From assembly GCF_015351105.1 (NCBI RefSeq), contig NZ_JADKRR010000001.1:186001-250000 (forward strand): DNA of 64,000 bases. Reading direction: 5' to 3'. Shown here in pieces: positions 24,984-33,796 of the stretch (positions within the stretch are counted from its first letter, which is position 1; every line of letters begins with the position of its first letter). The stretch is from Clavibacter sp. VKM Ac-2872. Lineage in GTDB: Bacteria; Actinomycetota; Actinomycetes; Actinomycetales; Microbacteriaceae. The translations under genes were made by a program, and so were the position numbers. The notes beneath the pieces were generated by a model. It searched no databases, was not told where the DNA came from, and saw nothing but the letters and a program-made list of their open reading frames with translations.

Positions 24984-25067
24984 GGGGGCTCCTCGCGTCG
25001 ATGCGGGTGGGATGCCTCCATCCTCCCGGGTCCGCGGGGGTGCGCGCGCCGGGCGGCGGGCGTGCCG

Positions 25068-25418
25068 TCAGTCGAGGTCCTCGAGCCCGGGGACGGACAT
25101 GCCGTCCTGGCGATCGGCGCTCACGCTCGTGCCCGACTGCGACTGGCGGGCGCGGACGGAGATCGCGCGGATCCGCTCGACGGCCTCCGGGTCGCGCAGC
25201 TCGTCCTCCGAGGGGCCGGCCGGCTCGACCACGATCTGGCTGGCCGGGCCGATGAGGATCGCGACCTCGCCCACGCCGCCCTCGGGCAGCCAGACGGGCA
25301 CCGTCACGGTCGCCGCCGCCATGCCCTCCCGGGCGAGCGCCTGCGCGCACTCGACGACGGCCCGGGCGATGTCCTCGCCCGTCAGGTAGCGCCTGTCGGC
25401 GTAGTGGATGGTGTGCAC
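25068..25418 (-). CDS. Conserved hypothetical protein, small
   Basis: A 116-residue soluble protein from a GTG start. The first 65 residues look like an alternating alpha/beta fold (IHYADRRYLTGEDIARAVVECAQAL, then VTVPVWLPEGGVGEVAILIG). The last 40 are a charged helix and a Ser/Gln-rich tail. I do not recognise the family. It is separated from the GH36 gene by 84 bases and likely has its own promoter. An alternative frame is unlikely because codon third positions are strongly G/C in this frame. Confidence 0.6.
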   Translation of the reverse strand: MHTIHYADRRYLTGEDIARAVVECAQALAREGMAAATVTVPVWLPEGGVGEVAILIGPASQIVVEPAGPSEDELRDPEAVERIRAISVRARQSQSGTSVSADRQDGMSVPGLEDLD

Positions 25419-25522
25419 GCTCTCAGTGAAGGCCCTCCACGGCCGACCGCCTAGGGGGTTGTCGCGGGCGGACAGCCGGAGGAGGGTCCGCCGTGCGCGC
25501 GGGGCCGGTCGCGCGCCCTCGG

Positions 25523-25528
25523 TACGCT
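25523..25528 (+). promoter_or_regulatory. Candidate -10 hexamer (leaderless aldo/keto reductase)
   Basis: TACGCT with exactly six bases to the ATG and no ribosome site; one of the clearest leaderless signatures in the window. Confidence 0.5.
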
Positions 25529-25534
25529 CGGCGG

Positions 25535-26539
25535 ATGACCTACGTCGCTCATCCCGATCGCTACTCGTCCATGCCGTACCGCCGCTCCGGCCGCAGCGGG
25601 CTCAAGCTCCCCGAGCTGTCGCTGGGCCTCTGGCACAACTTCGGCACCGCCCGCCCGATCGACACCCAGCGCGCCATCGTCCGCCGCGCGTTCGACCTCG
25701 GCATCACCCACTTCGACCTCGCGAACAACTACGGCCCGCCCCCCGGGAGCGCCGAGACCGCGTTCGGCCGGATCCTCGCGGAGGACCTCCGCCCGTACCG
25801 CGACGAGATCGTCATCTCCTCCAAGGCCGGCTACCTCATGTGGGACGGCCCCTACGGCGAGTGGGGATCCCGGAAGTCGATGCTCGCGTCGCTCGACCAG
25901 AGCCTCGGGCGCATGGGCCTCGAGTACGTCGACGTCTTCTACTCGCATCGCCCGGATCCGGAGACGCCCATCGAGGAGACCATGGGCGCGCTCGCGACCG
26001 CGGTGCACCAGGGCAAGGCGCTCTACGCCGGCATCAGCAACTACTCGCCCGAGCAGACCGAGCGCGCGGTCGCGGCGCTCGCCGAGCACCAGGTGCCGCT
26101 GACCATCCACCAGCCGAGCTACTCGATGTTCAACCGGCACGTCGAGGGCGGGCTGCTGCCCGTGCTCGAGGAGGCCGGATCCGGGTGCATCGTGTACTCG
26201 CCGCTCGCGCAGGGGCTGCTCACCGACCGGTACCTGTCCGGATCCATCCCCGCCGACTCGCGCGCCGCGACCAGCGGGTTCCTCGACGAGTCCGCCGTCT
26301 CGTCCGTCTACCTGGAGCGGGCGCGCGGCCTGCAGGCGGTCGCCGAGGGGCGCGGGCAGACGCTCGCGCAGCTGGCGCTGTCGTGGGTGCTGCGGCACCC
26401 GGGGATCACGAGCGCGCTCATCGGCGCGTCGAGCGTGGAGCAGCTGGAGCAGAACGTCGCCGCGGCCGGCTCCCCGGCGCTCACCGACGACGAGCTGGCG
26501 GCCATCGAGCCGTTCGCGGTCGACGGCACCGGGCGCTGA
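25535..26539 (+). CDS. Aldo/keto reductase, YghZ/MgrA-like
   Basis: A 334-residue TIM-barrel NADPH-dependent reductase. The catalytic tetrad is visible: Asp and Tyr in FDLANNYGPPPGSAE, Lys in VISSKAGY, and His in VFYSHRPDPETP. MPYRRSGRSGLKLPELSLGLWHNFG at the N-terminus is characteristic of the YghZ (L-glyceraldehyde 3-phosphate reductase) and Kv-beta-like branch. The C-terminal SALIGASSVEQLEQN binds the NADP phosphate. It probably detoxifies reactive aldehydes such as methylglyoxal or reduces glyceraldehyde 3-phosphate. The dipeptidase gene starts 7 bases after the stop and is probably co-transcribed. Confidence 0.9.
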   Translation: MTYVAHPDRYSSMPYRRSGRSGLKLPELSLGLWHNFGTARPIDTQRAIVRRAFDLGITHFDLANNYGPPPGSAETAFGRILAEDLRPYRDEIVISSKAGYLMWDGPYGEWGSRKSMLASLDQSLGRMGLEYVDVFYSHRPDPETPIEETMGALATAVHQGKALYAGISNYSPEQTERAVAALAEHQVPLTIHQPSYSMFNRHVEGGLLPVLEEAGSGCIVYSPLAQGLLTDRYLSGSIPADSRAATSGFLDESAVSSVYLERARGLQAVAEGRGQTLAQLALSWVLRHPGITSALIGASSVEQLEQNVAAAGSPALTDDELAAIEPFAVDGTGR

Positions 26540-26546
26540 TCCGCGG

Positions 26547-27752
26547 ATGACGGACGCGCCCGCCCCCTCCGACACCGCCGACCGTGTTGGCCGGATCCTC
26601 GACGCGCAGGGCGTCGTCGACGGCCACGACGACCTCGCCTGGGCGCTCCGCGAGCGCGCCGTGCGGGAGGGCGGGCCGAGCGCGTCCGTCGGCGACGACG
26701 TGATCGCGCGCCTCGCGGTGGAGGACGCCGTGCCGGGCCTGCACACCGACCTGCCGCGCCTCGCGCGCGGACGGGTGGCGGCGCAGTTCTGGTCGGTGTG
26801 GGTGCCCGACCTGCCCGGCGTCGATCCCGTGCGCTCGACCATCGAGCAGATCGACGTGGTGCGCCGCCTCGTCGCCGCGCACCCGGACCGGCTCGCGCTC
26901 GCCGTGACCGCGGACGACGTCGAGCGCGTCGTCGCGTCCGGACGCATCGCGTCGCTGATGGGCATGGAGGGCGGCCACTCGATCGGCGGATCCCTCGGCG
27001 CGCTGCGGACCATGCGCGCGCTCGGCGTGCGGTACATGACGCTCACGCACAACGCGAACGTCGCGTGGGCCGACTCCGCCACCGACGCGCCCGTGCACCA
27101 CGGGCTGAGCCCGGCGGGCGAGCGCGTCGTGGCCGAGATGGAGCGGATCGGCATGCTCGTCGACCTCTCGCACGTGTCGGCCGACGTGATGCGGCAGGCG
27201 CTGCGGATCGCCCGGCGGCCCGTGCTGTTCAGCCACTCCGGGGCGCGCGCCGCGTGCGACGTGCCGCGCAACGTGCCCGACGACGTGCTGGAGTCGCTGC
27301 CCGCGAACGACGGCGTCTGCATGGCGACGTTCGTGCCGCAGTTCGTGTCGCCCGCGGTCGCCGCCTGGCACGACGAGACGCTCGCGCTCGCCGTGGCGGA
27401 GGGCGTGGACACGCGCGACCACGAGGGCGTGCAGGCCGTCGCCGCCCGCCGGCCCGGGGAGCGGCCGCGCGCGACGCTCGCCGACGTCGTGCGGCACGTG
27501 GAGCGGATCCGCGAGGTCGCCGGACCCCGGCACGTGGGCCTCGGCGGCGACTACGACGGCGTCGACCGCACGCCAGACGGGCTCGAGGACGTGTCGCGCT
27601 ACCCGGCGCTCATCGGCGCGCTCGCCGAGCGCGGCTGGTCGGACGACGACCTGAAGGCGCTCGCGGGCGGCAACGCGCTGCGCGTGCTGCGGGCGGCCGA
27701 CGCGGACGACGAGGTGTCGCGCGGGGCGGCGGACGCGGGGGCGCTGGCGTGA
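26547..27752 (+). CDS. Membrane-dipeptidase-type metallopeptidase (peptidase M19)
   Basis: A 401-residue protein. Zinc ligands of the renal-dipeptidase fold are visible: VVDGHDDLAW (HxD), GMEGGHSIGG (bridging Glu), DLSHVS and LFSHSGARA (two His), and GLGGDYDGVDR (Asp). It hydrolyses dipeptides, including D-residue-containing ones. There is no signal peptide, so it works in the cytoplasm despite the family name. It is coupled downstream to an acetyltransferase by a 4-base overlap and follows the reductase closely. This could be a small detoxification or peptide-salvage operon. Confidence 0.9.
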   Translation: MTDAPAPSDTADRVGRILDAQGVVDGHDDLAWALRERAVREGGPSASVGDDVIARLAVEDAVPGLHTDLPRLARGRVAAQFWSVWVPDLPGVDPVRSTIEQIDVVRRLVAAHPDRLALAVTADDVERVVASGRIASLMGMEGGHSIGGSLGALRTMRALGVRYMTLTHNANVAWADSATDAPVHHGLSPAGERVVAEMERIGMLVDLSHVSADVMRQALRIARRPVLFSHSGARAACDVPRNVPDDVLESLPANDGVCMATFVPQFVSPAVAAWHDETLALAVAEGVDTRDHEGVQAVAARRPGERPRATLADVVRHVERIREVAGPRHVGLGGDYDGVDRTPDGLEDVSRYPALIGALAERGWSDDDLKALAGGNALRVLRAADADDEVSRGAADAGALA

Positions 27753-28594
27753 GCGCTCCCGCATCCGTCGCCGCCGTGGCCGCGCTGGATCCGCGCGCCG
27801 CGGCCGCCCTGCTCGACGACCTCGCCGACCGCGGCTGGCCCGCGGAGCACCGCGAGCGGCACGGCGGCTGGATCCTGCGCGCCGCGGGCGGCGTGACGAA
27901 GCGCGCCAACTCGGCGCTCCCGGTCGGCCCCGTCGCCGATCCGGAGGCCGCGCTCGACGCGGTCGAGGCGTTCGCGCGCGCCCACGGCATCGACGCGTGC
28001 GTGCAGGTGTCGCCCGCATCGGAGCCCGCCGACCTGCCGGCGCGGCTGGCGGCCCGCGGCTACGTCGCGGAGGCGCGCACGCTCGTGCAGGTGGCGGACG
28101 CGGCGGACGTGGCGGAGCGCCTCGCGGACGCGGCACCCGCGGATCCCGCGCTCCGCATCACGGTCGCGGACGCGCCCGACGAGGCCTGGCTCGACGCGTG
28201 GTGGAGCGTGGACGGGCGCGGCGGATCCGCGGAGCTCGACGTCGCGCGCCGGATCCTCGAGCGCGGCCCGTCCGTCCACGCCGCCGTGCGCGACGGCGAC
28301 CGCGTGCTCGCCACCGCCCGGCTCGCGCTCGTCGGGAGCTGGGGCGGCCTCTTCGCCGTCGCGACGCGCCCCGAGGCGCGACGCCGGGGCCTGTCCCGCG
28401 CGGTGATGGGGGCCGCGGTGGACGCCGGGCGCGACCGGGGGATCACCGCGCTCTGGCTGCAGGTCGTGGCCGAGAACGAGGGCGCCCGCGCCCTGTACGA
28501 CGGGCTCGGCTTCCGGCCCGCGTCGCGCTACGAGTACTGGGCCCGCACCCGCCAGCCGTCCGACGCGACGAGGTCGGCGAGGAACCCGGCGTAG
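27749..28594 (+). CDS. GNAT-family N-acetyltransferase with N-terminal pseudo-domain
   Basis: A 281-residue protein from a GTG overlapping the dipeptidase stop. The C-terminal half is a normal GNAT domain (LFAVATRPEARRRGLSRAVM near residue 210, then LQVVAENEGARALYDGLGF). The N-terminal half (ERHGGWILRAAGGVTKRANSALP) resembles the first half of the two-domain acetyltransferases such as the MSMEG-type, where it lacks a cofactor site. The last 67 bases overlap the tail of the convergent ABC transporter gene, and the C-terminal residues after YEYWART may be dispensable. Confidence 0.85.
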   Translation: MSAPASVAAVAALDPRAAAALLDDLADRGWPAEHRERHGGWILRAAGGVTKRANSALPVGPVADPEAALDAVEAFARAHGIDACVQVSPASEPADLPARLAARGYVAEARTLVQVADAADVAERLADAAPADPALRITVADAPDEAWLDAWWSVDGRGGSAELDVARRILERGPSVHAAVRDGDRVLATARLALVGSWGGLFAVATRPEARRRGLSRAVMGAAVDAGRDRGITALWLQVVAENEGARALYDGLGFRPASRYEYWARTRQPSDATRSARNPA

Positions 28595-30270
28595 ACGCCC
28601 GGCTCCGCGGCGAGCGCGTCGTGCGTGCCGCGCTGCACGAGACGGCCGCCGTCGAGCACGAGGATCTCGTCGGCGCTCCGCACCGTGTCGAGCCGGTGCG
28701 CGATCACGAGCAGGGTCCGGCGTCCGCGGAGGAGCCGGATCGCCTCCGCGACGGCCGCGGCGCTCTCGGCGTCGAGCGCCGCCGTGGCCTCGTCGAGCAC
28801 CACGACGGGCGTGTCCGCGAGGAGCACGCGGGCGATGGACACGCGCTGCCGCTGGCCTCCCGACAGCTGGCTGCCGCCCTCGCCCACGGGCGTGTCGAGG
28901 TCGAGGCCGTCGCCGAGCGGGAGGCCCGCGAGGCGGAGCGCGTGGGTGACGGCGGCGTCGTCCGCGTCCGGATCCGCGAGCCGCACGTTGTCCCCGAGCG
29001 TCCCCGCGAGCAGGTGGACGTCCTGGAAGACGGTCGACACGGAGGCCGCCACATCGGCCAGCGCCATGTCGCGGACGTCCATCCCGCCGATGCGCACGGC
29101 CCCGCCGGTCACGTCGGCGTCGCGGGCGAGGAGCCGGGCGACGGTGGTCTTGCCGGATCCGGACGGGCCCACGAGCGCCGTCATGCGGCCGGCGGGCAGC
29201 GTCGCGTCGAGGCCGGAGACGGCCTCCGCGCGGGATCCCGGGTAGGAGAAGGACACGCCGTCGAGCGCCACGTCGGCGCCGACGGGCACGCGGGTCGTGC
29301 CGGGCGGCCGCTCGGGGATGGGGGCCGCGTCGAGGATCCCGGCCACGGCCCCGAGGTCGCGCCGCGCCGCGCGCACGCCGACCGCGAGCTCCGCGCCCTG
29401 CCCCACGAGATCCGCGGCGTGGAAGACGAGCACGAGCGTCGCGACCGTGCGGCCGGCGTCGACGGGGCCGCCTCCGACGCGGTCGACCGCGAGGACGAGG
29501 GCCACGACGAGCACGCCGCGCAGCACGCCGCCGAACGCGACCAGCCCCGCGACGGTGCGGCCGATGAGCGCGCGGGACGCGGCGCGGTGCCGCACGAGGA
29601 TCGCGTCGACGAGGCCCGCGTCGCGCCCGGTGCGCCCGTGCGCCCGCAGCACGTGCTGCGCCTGCGCGAACTCCACGACGCGCTCGCCGATCCCCGTGTC
29701 CGCCGCGGCGCGCGCGGCGTCGGCGCGCGCCGCGATCCGGCCGCCGACGCGGAGCGCCAGCACGAGCACGGGCGCGAGCACGAGCAGGGCGAGGCCGAGC
29801 GGGGGATCGAGCACCAGGAGCGCGACCGCGATGACCGCCGGCACGACGGTCGCCGTGATGAGCGGCCGCAGCAGGTAGGCCGGCACCCCCATCGACGCGA
29901 GCACGCTGCCGCCCGCGGCGGCCGTCAGCTCCGCCCGGTGGGTGGCGTCGAACCAGGCCAGCGGGAGGCGCACGACGTGGCCGCCGATGCGGTGGTGCAG
30001 CGCGTTCGCCGCCCGGACACCCGCGCCGAACGCGGCCGCCTGCGCCCGCGCCTGCACGGCGAGGTGGGCGGCGGCGAGGAGCAGGAACAGGGCGATCCAC
30101 GGCCACGCGGACGACGGATCCGGGCCGAAGAGGCGCTCGAGCACGGGCACCAGGGTCACGATCGCGGCGCCGTGCAGGAGGGCGGCCGCGACCATCCGCG
30201 CCACGACCGGCCGCAGCTCCCGCTCCCCGTCCGGCCCCAGCGTCCGCCTGACGTCGTCGATCGCGCGCAT
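28528..30270 (-). CDS. ABC transporter, fused membrane and ATPase domains (YbtQ-like)
   Basis: A 580-residue half-transporter. Six helices occupy about residues 20-310. The ATPase domain has Walker A GPSGSGKTT, signature LSGGQRQRVSIARVL, Walker B VVVLDEATAALD and switch IAHRLDTV. Its ATG overlaps the stop of the preceding ABC gene by one base (TGATG), so the two are a heterodimer. Exporter-fold pairs of this kind in yersiniabactin-type clusters (YbtP/YbtQ) and in the mycobacterial IrtAB system work as importers of metal-siderophore complexes. I infer import of the cluster's loaded metallophore, though export is not excluded. It is the last gene of the leftward operon. Confidence 0.88.
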   Translation of the reverse strand: MRAIDDVRRTLGPDGERELRPVVARMVAAALLHGAAIVTLVPVLERLFGPDPSSAWPWIALFLLLAAAHLAVQARAQAAAFGAGVRAANALHHRIGGHVVRLPLAWFDATHRAELTAAAGGSVLASMGVPAYLLRPLITATVVPAVIAVALLVLDPPLGLALLVLAPVLVLALRVGGRIAARADAARAAADTGIGERVVEFAQAQHVLRAHGRTGRDAGLVDAILVRHRAASRALIGRTVAGLVAFGGVLRGVLVVALVLAVDRVGGGPVDAGRTVATLVLVFHAADLVGQGAELAVGVRAARRDLGAVAGILDAAPIPERPPGTTRVPVGADVALDGVSFSYPGSRAEAVSGLDATLPAGRMTALVGPSGSGKTTVARLLARDADVTGGAVRIGGMDVRDMALADVAASVSTVFQDVHLLAGTLGDNVRLADPDADDAAVTHALRLAGLPLGDGLDLDTPVGEGGSQLSGGQRQRVSIARVLLADTPVVVLDEATAALDAESAAAVAEAIRLLRGRRTLLVIAHRLDTVRSADEILVLDGGRLVQRGTHDALAAEPGVYAGFLADLVASDGWRVRAQYS

Positions 30271-32087
30271 CAGCGGTCCTCCCCGGGGATGTCGGTGGTC
30301 GTGCTCGTGGTGGTCGTCGCGGGTGCGCTCGCGCGGAGGAGCCGCGCGTACAGGCCGTCGCGGGCCAGGAGCTCGGCGTGCGTGCCCTGCTCCGCCACGC
30401 GGCCCTGCTCCATCACGACGATGAGATCGGCGTGCTCCACCGTCTCCAGCCGGTGCGCGACGACCAGCACGGTCCGGTCGCGGGTCGCCAGCGTGAGGGC
30501 GCGCTGCATGCGCCGGGCCGTGCCCGGGTCGGCGTGCGCCATCGGCTCGTCGAGCACCAGCACCGGGCAGTCGGCGACGAGCGCGCGGGCGAGGGCGATG
30601 CGCTGGGCCTCGCCGCCGGAGAGGCCGCCGCGCGGATCCAGCACGGTGTCGTAGCCGTCCGGGAGCGCCGCGACGACGTCGTCGACCTGGGCGATCCGCG
30701 CGGCCGCGCGCACCTCCTCGAGCGGCGCGTCCGGACGCCCCAGCCGGAGGTTCTCGAGGGCGGTGTCGCGCAGCAGCACCGTGTCCTGCAGCACGCAGCC
30801 CACCTGCGCGTGCCAGGCGGCGGGCGTCGCGTCGCGCACGTCCACGCCGCCGAGCTCCAGGGTGCCCCGGGTGGGCAGGCGCAGGCGGGCGACGAGGGCC
30901 GCGAGCGTGGACTTGCCGGAGCCGGAGGGACCGACGACGGCCGTCACGGATCCCGGCGGCAGGTCGAGGTCGACGTCCCGGAGCGCGTCGCGCTCGCCGT
31001 CGTAGGAGAAGCAGACGCCGCGGAGCACGAGGCCCGGGCCGCGGCGGGCGTCGGGTTCGCGGGGCTCGGCGACGTCCGGCTCGACGGGCGCGCGCAGCAC
31101 CTCGTCGACGGAGGCCGCCGCGTCCACGGCACCCCGGATGGCCTGGGCGCGCGGGCCGATGACGCCGGCGGGGGCCGCCATCGCGGGCGCGAGGAGGAGG
31201 AACGGCGCGAGGTCCGCGGCGGGCAGCGCGCCGGACGCGACCATCGCGCCGCCGACCGGCACGACGAGGGCGAGCACGCCGATCGGGGAGACGGTCAGCC
31301 ACGACGCGGTCGTGGCCGCGGTCGTGCGCGCGACCCAGGCGCCGAAGAACGCCGCGAAGGCGTCGACCGCGCGCAGGTAGCGGGCGTGCGCGCGGCCGGG
31401 CCGGCCGAAGGAGCGCACCACCTGGATCCCGTCCGCGAACTCCACCACGCTGCCCGCGATCTCGGCCGACGCGCGCCCGTACTCGGCCATGGACGACATG
31501 GCGCCCGCCATCGCCCGCGCGAAGAGGACGACGCCCGCGACGAGCGGCAGGAGGCACACGAGCGCGAGCGGCACGTCGAGCGCGAGCAGGTAGACGAGCG
31601 AGGCGACGGTGACGACGACGAGCCGCGTGACGTCGAGCAACGTGTGCGCGACGAGCGCGTGCAGCGCCGCCACGTCCTGCTGCACGGCCTGGCGCACCCG
31701 GCCGGCGTCGTGGTCGTCGAACCAGGAGAGCGGGACGCGGCCGAGCCGCGCGACGATCCGGCGCCGGAGGTCGAGCTGGAGGTCGGCGTCCGCGAGGTGC
31801 GTGAGCGTGTCGGCGGCCGCGGAGAGCAGGAGGCCGGCGAGGCCCGCGACGGCGGCGAGCGCCACGGCGCCCCACGCCGGGGGACCGCCGGGGTCGGCGA
31901 CCGCGGCCCGGCCGATCTCGGCGACCGCCACCACGGCCGCGAGACCGCTCGCGGAGGCGACGGCCTGCACCAGCACGGCCGTCGCCAGCCGGCCGCGGAC
32001 CGCCCGGACGACGCCGGCCACCGTCGCGGGCGCCTCGGTCGCGTGGGCGGTGTCGGCCGCGTCGGCGGCGTCCGTCGGCTCCGTCAC
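30270..32087 (-). CDS. ABC transporter, fused membrane and ATPase domains (YbtP-like)
   Basis: A 605-residue partner of the next gene. After an Asp/Ala/Thr-rich N-terminus, six helices precede an ATPase domain with Walker A GPSGSGKST, signature LSGGEAQRIALARAL, Walker B VLVLDEPMAHAD and switch VAHRLETV. Walker B is followed by DEPMAHAD rather than the usual DEATSALD, a variant seen in YbtP-like and Irt-type proteins. The C-terminus has a Thr run (ATTTTSTTT). The GTG overlaps the methyltransferase stop by 4 bases, tying it to metallophore synthesis. Confidence 0.88.
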   Translation of the reverse strand: MTEPTDAADAADTAHATEAPATVAGVVRAVRGRLATAVLVQAVASASGLAAVVAVAEIGRAAVADPGGPPAWGAVALAAVAGLAGLLLSAAADTLTHLADADLQLDLRRRIVARLGRVPLSWFDDHDAGRVRQAVQQDVAALHALVAHTLLDVTRLVVVTVASLVYLLALDVPLALVCLLPLVAGVVLFARAMAGAMSSMAEYGRASAEIAGSVVEFADGIQVVRSFGRPGRAHARYLRAVDAFAAFFGAWVARTTAATTASWLTVSPIGVLALVVPVGGAMVASGALPAADLAPFLLLAPAMAAPAGVIGPRAQAIRGAVDAAASVDEVLRAPVEPDVAEPREPDARRGPGLVLRGVCFSYDGERDALRDVDLDLPPGSVTAVVGPSGSGKSTLAALVARLRLPTRGTLELGGVDVRDATPAAWHAQVGCVLQDTVLLRDTALENLRLGRPDAPLEEVRAAARIAQVDDVVAALPDGYDTVLDPRGGLSGGEAQRIALARALVADCPVLVLDEPMAHADPGTARRMQRALTLATRDRTVLVVAHRLETVEHADLIVVMEQGRVAEQGTHAELLARDGLYARLLRASAPATTTTSTTTDIPGEDR

Positions 32088-32884
32088 GGGCGGAGCACCG
32101 CGACCTCGGTCGCCGCCTCCTCGGCCCCGCCGCGGAGCACGGTCCACGACCGGCCCGCCTCCCGGGCGAGCGTCGCCTGGTCCAGGCTGTGCCATTCGTA
32201 TCCTCCTCGGACCTCGCGTACCGTCCTCGCGCCGTCGAGCACGAGCCAGCGGGTGGTGAAGCGGGTGGCGCCGTCGCGGCCGGGCTCGGCCGTGGTCCAC
32301 CACTCGTAGGTCTGGGTGCCGATGCGCTCGCGCAGGAGGCGCGTCGGCGGGAGCGAGCGCGCGCTCGTCCCCATGAGGTCGACGACGACCACGCCGCCGG
32401 GCACCAGGCGCGCGAGGCAGCGGCGCCAGAGCTCGGCGCGGTCGTCGCCCCCGAGGTGGCCGGCGACGCCGATGAGCACCACCGCGCGGATCCGGTCGGG
32501 CAGCGGGAGCTCCTGCGCCGTCTCGGGGCGGATGGTGACCCGGTCGCGGAGCGCGGGATCCTCGTGCACGCGGCTGCGCAGGACGGCGCGCATCACGGGG
32601 GAGGGCTCGGCGGCGAGGATCGGCGCGCCGGGGACGAGGTCGGCGAGCAGGCGCGTGACGCGGCCGGTGCCCGCGCCGAGCTCCACGACGGTGCCGGGGT
32701 CGGCATCGGCGTCGGGGTCGGCGTCGGCATCGGCGGCGGCCCCGGCGGAGGCACCGGCTGCCGCGCCCGCCGGGGCGCCCGCCAGCGCCTCGGCGAGCAC
32801 GCCCGCGAGCGCCTCCGTGTGGCGCCGGGCCACGAGGTCGTAGAACTCCGCGCCCGGCGAGTAGTCCTGGAGGTCGAGCGTCAC
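32084..32884 (-). CDS. Class I SAM-dependent methyltransferase of the metallophore cluster
   Basis: A 266-residue protein. Motif I is VVELGAGTGRVTRLL near residue 75, followed by ILAAEPSPVMRAVL and the LVPGGVVVVDLMG block. Before motif I lies a low-complexity linker of Ala/Gly/Ser and then alternating Asp-Ala units, encoded by repeated GTCGGC-like hexamers. It is clearly paralogous to the C-terminal domain of the reductase-methyltransferase fusion two genes upstream (shared AEPS, LPDR, GHL, WPR/WRR and VPGG/IPGG blocks). It probably methylates the peptide chain or finished product. It is coupled by GTGA overlaps on both sides. Confidence 0.85.
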   Translation of the reverse strand: MTLDLQDYSPGAEFYDLVARRHTEALAGVLAEALAGAPAGAAAGASAGAAADADADPDADADPGTVVELGAGTGRVTRLLADLVPGAPILAAEPSPVMRAVLRSRVHEDPALRDRVTIRPETAQELPLPDRIRAVVLIGVAGHLGGDDRAELWRRCLARLVPGGVVVVDLMGTSARSLPPTRLLRERIGTQTYEWWTTAEPGRDGATRFTTRWLVLDGARTVREVRGGYEWHSLDQATLAREAGRSWTVLRGGAEEAATEVAVLRP

Positions 32885-33699
32885 GGGAACATCGACTCCG
32901 CCGCGGCCGGGAACGCGAGCGCGGGATCCAGCAGGGACACGATCGCCTCCACCACCTCCGCCGGCCGCTCGGCCAGGTAGAAGTGCCCGCCGCGGAACAC
33001 GCGGAGGCCGTCGCCGGTCCCCGCCCCCGCGGTGCGGCCGTCGTCGTCGCCCAGCCGGTGCCAGGCCTCGGCCTCGGCGGGGTGCAGCTCGGGATCCGCG
33101 TCGCCGCTGAACACGCTCACGGGGCAGCCGGGCCCGGGTCCCGGCGCGGTGCGGTGCGTCTCCACGAGCCGGTAGTCGTCGCGCAGGCAGGCGAGCACGG
33201 TGCGCCGCATGTCGTCGTCGGCGAGGAGCTCGGGCGCGGTCCCGCCGTGCCGCTCGAGGTCGGCGAGGAGCGCGGCGTCGTCCTGCCGGTGCAGGGTGCC
33301 GCCCCACCGCACGGTCGGCGCGCGGCGTCCCGACACGACGAGCCGGACGGCGGGGCGGCCGCGCGCGGCGAGGACGCGCGCGGTCTCGTAGGCGACGAGG
33401 GCGCCCATGCTGTGCCCGAAGAGCACGACGGGCAGGCGGCCCGGCATCGCGTCGACGGCCGCCGCGACGTCGGCGGCGAGCGTGTCGAGATCGCGGCTCA
33501 CGGCGTCGCCGTAGCGGTCCCCGCGGCCCGGGTACTGCACCGCGAGGACCTCGACGCCCCGCGGCGCGAACGGCGCCCAGCCGCGGTACGCGGACGCCGC
33601 GGCGCCCGCGTGCGGCAGGCAGACCAGGCGGATGCGGGCGTCGGGCGCCGCCGCGATGCGCCGCAGCCAGCCGCCCTCGTCGCGCGGGGTCTCGATCAT
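32881..33699 (-). CDS. Type II thioesterase
   Basis: A 272-residue alpha/beta hydrolase of the GrsT/YbtT family. The nucleophile Ser97 is in VVLFGHSMGALVAYE, and the catalytic His is in FRGGHFYLAE near residue 235. LVCLPHAGAAASAYRGWA and VQYPGRGDRYGDAV are the family's N-terminal blocks. It clears mis-primed or stalled acyl groups from the carrier domains of the NRPSs. GAGGAG lies about 8 bases before the ATG. It heads the transporter part of the operon, behind a 97-base gap that contains a 29-bp dyad. Confidence 0.92.
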   Translation of the reverse strand: MIETPRDEGGWLRRIAAAPDARIRLVCLPHAGAAASAYRGWAPFAPRGVEVLAVQYPGRGDRYGDAVSRDLDTLAADVAAAVDAMPGRLPVVLFGHSMGALVAYETARVLAARGRPAVRLVVSGRRAPTVRWGGTLHRQDDAALLADLERHGGTAPELLADDDMRRTVLACLRDDYRLVETHRTAPGPGPGCPVSVFSGDADPELHPAEAEAWHRLGDDDGRTAGAGTGDGLRVFRGGHFYLAERPAEVVEAIVSLLDPALAFPAAAESMFP

Positions 33700-33741
33700 G
33701 GTGCGGCTCCTCGCAGCGGTGGGTGGTCGGGAGGAGCGTAG

Positions 33742-33770
33742 CGCTTATTGAGAACCATGCGCGATAAGCG
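33742..33770. promoter_or_regulatory. 29-bp dyad with Zur-like centre before the thioesterase gene
   Basis: Perfect 7-bp arms CGCTTAT (33742-33748) and ATAAGCG (33764-33770) flank TGAGAACCATGCGCG. The centre matches the reverse complement of the NRPS-promoter box at 11 of 15 positions. A leftward -10 TACGCT (33740-33735) lies immediately downstream. I read it as a second, weaker metal-responsive operator controlling the thioesterase-methyltransferase-transporter genes. The lack of a U-run argues against a terminator. Confidence 0.5.
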
Positions 33771-33796
33771 GGCGTCGCGGTGTGGAGGGAGGCGCG

